From: a virus
Virus record (IMG/VR): IMGVR_UViG_3300025127_006497
Location: 1-26,441 of that record
DNA: 26,441 bases
Direction: 5' to 3' (one strand)
The notes under the pieces are model-generated. The model worked only from the letters and a program-made list of their open reading frames with translations, was not told the DNA's origin and ran no database searches. Shown piece by piece: positions 21,998 through 26,441 of the stretch. Each line of letters starts with the position of its first letter. Position 1 is the stretch's first letter. The translations under genes and the position numbers were made by a program.

Positions 21998-22841
21998 AAT
22001 TTTTAATTAACTCTATCCCTCTTTCATAATTTCTTTTATCAACTTTTGGATTATTAGATACCCACTCCTTAGTATTTGGTCTTTTCCATTGCAGATAAGC
22101 TTCAGCACTTGTGTCATTAGTTTGATTTAAGTAAGCTACTTTTGTCTCATCACATGATGAACAAAACTTTAAAGGTTCATCTTCATTATTTATAAATCCA
22201 TCTTCAAGTATTTTTTTATCATATTTATAAATCTCTGTTTTTTCGTGATGAATCATTCCACATCTGTATATGCCATCCATAGTAACTACCCTACAATTAT
22301 CTTTTTGAAAACAAGCTTGGAATAATTTTTTGATATCAGCATCTTTTGGTAGTTCAAAATCAGTAGAATGAAAGAAATGAGTCCTACCATGAACACACAC
22401 ATCCACATCGCTTAATTTTTTCGCAATATTACTTGAATCCCATATTTCTCGATACTCACTAATGGTATGATTCTCTATTGGATAAGTTGATATATCTATT
22501 CTATCAAAATGATTCAAAACTCCCACCACTTTTTTAGTCATATTTAAACCATTTGTAAATAACTTTAATTTATTAAAAAATATACCCTTTCGTGTAGCCA
22601 AGTATTCAACAATCTCGGTAAAATAAGAATTTATTGTGGGTTCTCCACCAAACAACTCAATAGATGAAAATTTAAACCCTAAATCTAAAATAGTTTTTTC
22701 AATGATTTTGATATCATCAAGATTCATACTTTTATCGATAGTTTGTAGTCCTTGACCATTATAGTCCATGAAACCACAGTAATGACAATGAAGATTACAA
22801 TTTTTTGCGATTGGAATTTGAAAATTACCAGGTAATATCAT
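21990..22841 (-). CDS. Radical SAM enzyme with C-terminal Cys cluster
   Basis: A 283-residue radical SAM protein. The 4Fe-4S motif is Cys15-x3-Cys19-x2-Cys22 in NCNLHCHYCG, followed by the G-G-E motif in IELFGGEPTINSY that contacts the SAM amino group. In the C-terminal part, Cys residues in ACFQKDNCRVV, IYRCGMIHH and FCSSCDE look like a reduced SPASM-type site for one more cluster. Such enzymes modify peptides, sugars or nucleotides. ATG at 22841 (ATGA overlap with the methyltransferase gene) is favoured; another ATG at 22868 would add nine residues. It precedes GT25, so a sugar or small-peptide substrate is possible. Confidence 0.83.
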   Translation of the reverse strand: MILPGNFQIPIAKNCNLHCHYCGFMDYNGQGLQTIDKSMNLDDIKIIEKTILDLGFKFSSIELFGGEPTINSYFTEIVEYLATRKGIFFNKLKLFTNGLNMTKKVVGVLNHFDRIDISTYPIENHTISEYREIWDSSNIAKKLSDVDVCVHGRTHFFHSTDFELPKDADIKKLFQACFQKDNCRVVTMDGIYRCGMIHHEKTEIYKYDKKILEDGFINNEDEPLKFCSSCDETKVAYLNQTNDTSAEAYLQWKRPNTKEWVSNNPKVDKRNYERGIELIKNYE

Positions 22842-23416
22842 ATTATCTTTATCCAACTCGTATCCCATACCACACCATCAGGTTTTCCAATGGTCTCATC
22901 TACAGCCTTTATGACATCAGGCCAAGCATAAGGACAATAGTCATGTCCACCTATGATACCACCTTTTTTTAATTTTGGTAAATATAACTCGATATCCTTT
23001 TTGACACTTTCATAACTATGGTCAGCGTCAATGTAAATGAAGTCATATGAATTATCTCTAAATTTATCAGAGATGTTATAACTAAAATCTTGATGATGAA
23101 TTATTAAATCTTTTTTAAAGTGTCTTAAATTTATTTCAAATTCTTTCCTAACCTCTGACCAATCTATTTCATTTTCATCATTAAACGCCTCATCTCCTTT
23201 ATGTGGTTCAATTACATCTATTTGAGTAAACAGGCCAGAACTGGCGAACATCATAGTTGACTCTCCCATGTAAGAACCAATCTCAATCATTCGTAAACTT
23301 TCTTCTCTATTGTCAAAATTATCACAGATAGCACTCAAAAGGTGAGTAAACCCCATAAATTGGTAATTAGCTTTACTATTGTTCCTTAATTTATTATTGA
23401 ATCTCTGTGTGTTCAT
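22838..23416 (-). CDS. Class I SAM methyltransferase (Methyltransf_24-like)
   Basis: A 192-residue small-molecule-type methyltransferase. The SAM loop is IEIGSYMGEST (44-54), the acidic residue after strand two is Glu70 in IDVIEPH, and FIYIDADHSYESVKKDIELY (127-146) has the I-D-A/G-D-H-S-Y signature shared with sugar O-methyltransferases and the family Methyltransf_24, followed by LKKGGIIGGHDY. The metal ligands of this family (D and the following D/H) are present. A sugar hydroxyl is a plausible target given the four neighbouring glycosyltransferase and radical SAM genes. It overlaps the dioxygenase gene by four bases (ATGA). Confidence 0.82.
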   Translation of the reverse strand: MNTQRFNNKLRNNSKANYQFMGFTHLLSAICDNFDNREESLRMIEIGSYMGESTMMFASSGLFTQIDVIEPHKGDEAFNDENEIDWSEVRKEFEINLRHFKKDLIIHHQDFSYNISDKFRDNSYDFIYIDADHSYESVKKDIELYLPKLKKGGIIGGHDYCPYAWPDVIKAVDETIGKPDGVVWDTSWIKII

Positions 23417-24057
23417 TTTATAAACCTTTCATAATAAAATCCATTTCCAAAATCTTTACCGATTGACTCATTTGTATAAACACAAATGTAAACCCTTCGT
23501 GGATTATCAGATTGATTTTTAAAGGACTTATGATAAGTATTTCCTTCAATCAAGACTATATCACCAGTTTTTGGTTCTAAAGATATCCATTCATTGGTCA
23601 CCTTATCTTTGACATGAAACCCACCATTTTCTTGATTTATATCATCCAAAACTAACATAAAATTTATCGTAAACAACTTATCATCATTGGGCTTTGGGCC
23701 ATGTTGATTATCACGATGAGGTTCAAATTCGAAATCTTCCTTTGGTAACTTCACAACTATTTGGTCGTTAAATAAAAAAGGTTTAGGTATATAGTTTACA
23801 ACTATATCATACATGAAGTCTGAGGTGTAAAATTCATATAACTTACGATTCTCTTCATACGATGACAATGGAAACTTCGAGGCCATATCTGCTCCTTGCC
23901 AATATTCAGGTGAACCTACAGGTTTTTCTAAACCAAATTTGCCATGTAATCTGTCCTTAACTACCATAGTGTAGTCTCTCAGATATTGAATTGTATTCAT
24001 GGGTATTTTATTTTTTATTACATCATACCCACTCGTATTTATTTTTTCCAAATCCAA
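23413..24057 (-). CDS. Phytanoyl-CoA dioxygenase (PhyH)-like 2OG-Fe(II) oxygenase
   Basis: A 214-residue PhyH-type oxygenase. The early phrase SGYDVIKNKI is the family N-terminus; His114-x-Asp116 in FEPHRDNQHG and His176 in EGNTYHKSF bind iron, and Arg187 or Arg188 in NPRRVYICVYTN is placed for 2-oxoglutarate. ENGGFHV (143-149) and GDIVLIEG (165-172) are the usual strands. It would hydroxylate a small molecule or lipid. The start is probably TTG at 24057, since GGAGA lies at good distance inside the upstream gene and the next ATG (24000) would cut into the conserved N-terminus. It is the fourth such oxygenase in the window. Confidence 0.82.
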   Translation of the reverse strand: MDLEKINTSGYDVIKNKIPMNTIQYLRDYTMVVKDRLHGKFGLEKPVGSPEYWQGADMASKFPLSSYEENRKLYEFYTSDFMYDIVVNYIPKPFLFNDQIVVKLPKEDFEFEPHRDNQHGPKPNDDKLFTINFMLVLDDINQENGGFHVKDKVTNEWISLEPKTGDIVLIEGNTYHKSFKNQSDNPRRVYICVYTNESIGKDFGNGFYYERFIK

Positions 24058-25250
24058 ATTGGTTCTCCAAATGCCATATCCTCAGTTATAACGGCCTTTT
24101 CTTTTAAGTTATCAGAATAATAGTCACTCACAGCCTTCCCTGCCCCTGCTGAATTGAATCTTTTCGTCATCTCCATTCCAATACAACCTTCATATTTCAA
24201 CCCTTGTGATTTAATATAATCATTCATTGAATTTGTTATATCAACATAACCTTTCACAGACTCATGATAAACATCAGCTATATTTACGGCAAGTATTCCG
24301 TCTTTCTTCAATGTCGGTATCAATTTACCGATAGTCTTATGTAGAAAGTTTTGATTCCAACTATCAATAGTCGTATATCTTTTATAACTTTGAGTATCCT
24401 CATCACTATATTTTTCAACATCAAAGTAGGGCGGTGATGTAAATATCATATCAAAGTGATTTTCATAATCTGCGTAATCCACATCCTCTGCTGGACTACA
24501 GATTAAATCTACCTTTTTATCTTCCTCAAAGAATGTTTGATGTTTTTTATAGAACTCTACTTGTCTCTTATAATTAGGGTGGTTCTTAGAATTTGGGTCA
24601 ATTCCTACATAGTGTTTGGTTGTCTCACCACAATAAAAACCTGCCAATCTATCACCCCAACCTGCACTAAAATCTAAAACATTTTCACTCCTAAAATAAT
24701 CATAAAATGCTTTTGCTATACTTGGTTTGAATTGTGATGCCACATATTTTCTTAATGTTGTTGCCATCCTAAGCGTTTGTAAATCAACCTTGAGTAAGAC
24801 CTTTTCTAATGTGTAATATGCTCTTACTATGGTTTTGATTCCCTTAACTGTTTGCCATGTTTTCCATCCACTTGGCATCCTTGTCCAATCAACCTTCCAT
24901 CTGTTTTCTATATGGAATGGATTGGATGCATTATTTCCTTTATTGTCTCGTTTAAAATACTTTGGTGTGAGTTCGTATTTGGTCTCCCTCTCGTTTCTTG
25001 GAAACCATTTACCTTCAATTAGTAAATCAGGCCACTTCACACCCTTTAATTTATTAAGACTCTTTAATGTATCCTTTTCAGATATTTCTGGCACAGGACA
25101 TGGATATGTATGAAGTGCTTTTGATAGTTCTTCAATCACATCATCCTTTTCATAGGTATCCATAATGTGTTTCCATTCCTTTTCATCTATAAAAAGGTAA
25201 GGTTTCATATTATAAAACTTCTTGAAATAAATCTCTATGTCTTTTTCCAT
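24039..25250 (-). CDS. SPPY-motif SAM-dependent methyltransferase, paralogue B
   Basis: A 403-residue methyltransferase closely related to the next gene upstream and more distantly to the one at 6982-8073. The SAM loop is DFSAGWGDRLAGFY (from Asp193), the second acidic residue is in VGIDPNS, and motif IV is TSPPYF (271-276), followed by VEKYSDEDTQSYKRY and LKKDGILAVNIADVY. The ending FGEPIWIWKK is shared with its tandem neighbour. Motif IV indicates an amino-methyltransferase of DNA (N4-cytosine or N6-adenine). The N-terminal 170 residues are not typical of restriction enzymes. ATG 25250 is chosen, as the neighbour shows conserved codons (F-D-K-F-Y-N) before the later ATG at 25208. Confidence 0.8.
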   Translation of the reverse strand: MEKDIEIYFKKFYNMKPYLFIDEKEWKHIMDTYEKDDVIEELSKALHTYPCPVPEISEKDTLKSLNKLKGVKWPDLLIEGKWFPRNERETKYELTPKYFKRDNKGNNASNPFHIENRWKVDWTRMPSGWKTWQTVKGIKTIVRAYYTLEKVLLKVDLQTLRMATTLRKYVASQFKPSIAKAFYDYFRSENVLDFSAGWGDRLAGFYCGETTKHYVGIDPNSKNHPNYKRQVEFYKKHQTFFEEDKKVDLICSPAEDVDYADYENHFDMIFTSPPYFDVEKYSDEDTQSYKRYTTIDSWNQNFLHKTIGKLIPTLKKDGILAVNIADVYHESVKGYVDITNSMNDYIKSQGLKYEGCIGMEMTKRFNSAGAGKAVSDYYSDNLKEKAVITEDMAFGEPIWIWKK

Positions 25251-26441
25251 ACCCAAATAGGTTCCCCAAATTTTTTGTCTTCTTTATTCTCAAGTGATTT
25301 TTCTGTCCACACCGAACCTTCATAACTCTTGGCCGTTCCAGCTCCACCACTATTAGGTCGTTTAGCCATTTCCATCCCAATACAACCTTGATACTCTCCA
25401 AATGTTTTAAGGTAGTCATTCATAGGATTACATATTTCCAACCAACCCCTATCTGTGCTCCATTTTGCATTTGAATATACATCACTTATATTAATCAATA
25501 CATAACCACCTTTTTTAACACTGCTCCAAAGTTTACCCAAGGTCGTATGTAAAAAGTTTTTGTTCCACTCATCAATATCTTTATACCTGACCCAACTTTG
25601 TGTATCATCATAACTATAACGCTCCACGCTAAAGTATGGTGGACTTGTGAATACCAAGTCAAAGTGTTCTTCGTAACATTCGAAATCAAAATCCTCCGCT
25701 GGACTACAATGAAAATCAACCTTTCTTTTGTGTTCAAAGAATCCTAAATGTTTTGAATAAAAGTCTGATTGTTCAATGTATATCGGAAAGTTTTCTTTTC
25801 TTGGGTCTAAACCTACATAGTGTTTTCCAAATTCACTTGCGTAGAATCCAGCTAATCTATCACCCCAACCCATCGAAAAGTCAAGGATGTTCTCAGCTTT
25901 GAACATATCATAGATAATCTTAGCAACATTTGGTTTGAATTGACTACAGATATACTTTCTCAATCCTATCATGGTTCTCAATATGTTCTTGGTTATCTTG
26001 GGCATCTTCAACGAGTAAGCACTTCCCATGAGTGTTGTCATGAACTTCTCATTCTCCCAAGTCCTCTTCGGGCCGGGCGAAACCGAACCATCCACACTCC
26101 ATCTATTTTGTATTTGAAAGTAATTACTAGCAGTATTACCTGCATTTAATCTTTTAAAATACAATGGTTTTCCATCATACTTCAAATCATATGTGTATTC
26201 GGTTCCCTCTCTAGCATACCATTCACCCTCAACCATAATCTCATTCCACTTCATACCTTTGAGTTTCATAAAGTCCTTGTAAGCAGACTTTTCTGTAAGG
26301 TTTGGATAAGGTAATGGATATGTCATGGCTACCTTAGCCAGACTTTCCTTAACATCTTCCTTATCAAATGTTTCCTTTATATATTCCCAATCCTTTTCGT
26401 CAATCTCAAGATAGGGTTCCATGTTGTAAAATTTATCAAAG
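25235..26441 (-). CDS. SPPY-motif SAM-dependent methyltransferase, paralogue C (5' end outside window)
   Basis: A methyltransferase parallel to the following gene along its whole visible length: MEPYLEIDEKDWEYI near the start, DFSMGWGDRLAGFY (SAM loop), VGLDPRKENF, TSPPYFSVERYSYDDTQSW (motif IV), VKKGGYVLINISDVY and the final FGEPIWVWKK. An ATG at 26422 could start it, but the codons before it read F-D-K-F-Y-N, matching F-K-K-F-Y-N of the tandem copy, and no stop occurs before the edge, so the true start is probably beyond 26441. The pair arose by duplication; about 400 residues each. The likely target is DNA by motif IV, though this is not shown. Confidence 0.8.
   Translation of the reverse strand, partial: FDKFYNMEPYLEIDEKDWEYIKETFDKEDVKESLAKVAMTYPLPYPNLTEKSAYKDFMKLKGMKWNEIMVEGEWYAREGTEYTYDLKYDGKPLYFKRLNAGNTASNYFQIQNRWSVDGSVSPGPKRTWENEKFMTTLMGSAYSLKMPKITKNILRTMIGLRKYICSQFKPNVAKIIYDMFKAENILDFSMGWGDRLAGFYASEFGKHYVGLDPRKENFPIYIEQSDFYSKHLGFFEHKRKVDFHCSPAEDFDFECYEEHFDLVFTSPPYFSVERYSYDDTQSWVRYKDIDEWNKNFLHTTLGKLWSSVKKGGYVLINISDVYSNAKWSTDRGWLEICNPMNDYLKTFGEYQGCIGMEMAKRPNSGGAGTAKSYEGSVWTEKSLENKEDKKFGEPIWVWKKT

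Noticed and set aside
22187-22229. Two minus-strand TATAAATA sequences (22187-22194 and 22222-22229) like T4 late promoters
   Set aside because: Both are inside the radical SAM coding region, and several such octamers are expected by chance in DNA this AT-rich; no matching sites were seen in the real gaps.
1-26441. tRNA genes, CRISPR arrays, insertion sequences, integrase or attachment sites
   Set aside because: None seen. The few gaps are under 50 bases and no cloverleaf, spaced repeat array or transposase motif was found by eye.

Overview
The window reads as a stretch of a low-GC, double-stranded DNA tailed phage of the marine T4 superfamily (the group that includes the cyano- and pelagimyoviruses), or a close relative. 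The main reasons are two T4-type replication genes (a gp44-like clamp-loader ATPase and a gp62-like small clamp-loader subunit), very tight packing with start/stop overlaps (TAATG, ATGA, TGATG), small phage zinc-ribbon proteins, a Hint/LamG structural-type protein, and a heavy load of auxiliary metabolism and surface-sugar genes. The host cannot be named from the sequence. Every gene I accept lies on the minus strand, so transcription runs from high to low coordinates. There is no gene-free stretch above about 50 bases, and I see no RNA genes, IS elements or CRISPR.

Layout, in direction of transcription. (1) 26441-22838: two tandem paralogous SPPY-type SAM methyltransferases (the first runs off the window edge), a phytanoyl-CoA-dioxygenase-like enzyme and a small-molecule-type methyltransferase. 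(2) 22841-19370: radical SAM enzyme, GT25 glycosyltransferase, a MORN-type repeat protein and a GT2 glycosyltransferase. (3) 19380-16638: clamp-loader ATPase, a small DUF4494-like protein, an arginine:glycine amidinotransferase (AGAT) and a ClpP-like protease. (4) 16638-13993: a heptose-kinase-like PfkB sugar kinase, a zinc-ribbon protein, and two 2OG-Fe(II) oxygenases flanking an unknown protein. (5) 13963-10815: an 892-residue protein with two Hint-like segments and a LamG-like C-terminus, followed by a small probably structural protein. (6) 10813-6385: another 2OG-Fe(II) oxygenase, GNAT acetyltransferase, a guanidinoacetate-methyltransferase-like enzyme (GAMT), a sulfotransferase, gp62, a third SPPY methyltransferase and a second ClpP-like protease. 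(7) 6335-3795: Nmad1/DUF1599 protein, thioredoxin, PD-(D/E)XK nuclease, an unknown, a SLOG protein and a ribbon-helix-helix regulator with a likely operator. (8) 3786-1: two GT4 glycosyltransferases, a zinc-ribbon protein, an unknown, and the first 32 codons of another GT2 glycosyltransferase running off the left edge.

The most striking point is that both enzymes of the creatine pathway appear in one phage region. AGAT (17231-18247) keeps the family's Asp, Asp, His and Cys active-site residues. The GAMT-like protein (9216-9758) matches vertebrate GAMT from end to end and keeps the Glu and Asp that hold the guanidino group. Together they could turn arginine and glycine into guanidinoacetate and then creatine, with ornithine released. 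Around them sit four different 2OG-Fe(II) oxygenases, a sulfotransferase, GNAT, radical SAM, a heptose-type kinase and five glycosyltransferases. This suggests a phage that extensively remodels host or virion small molecules and glycans. Product assignments rest on motif reading only.
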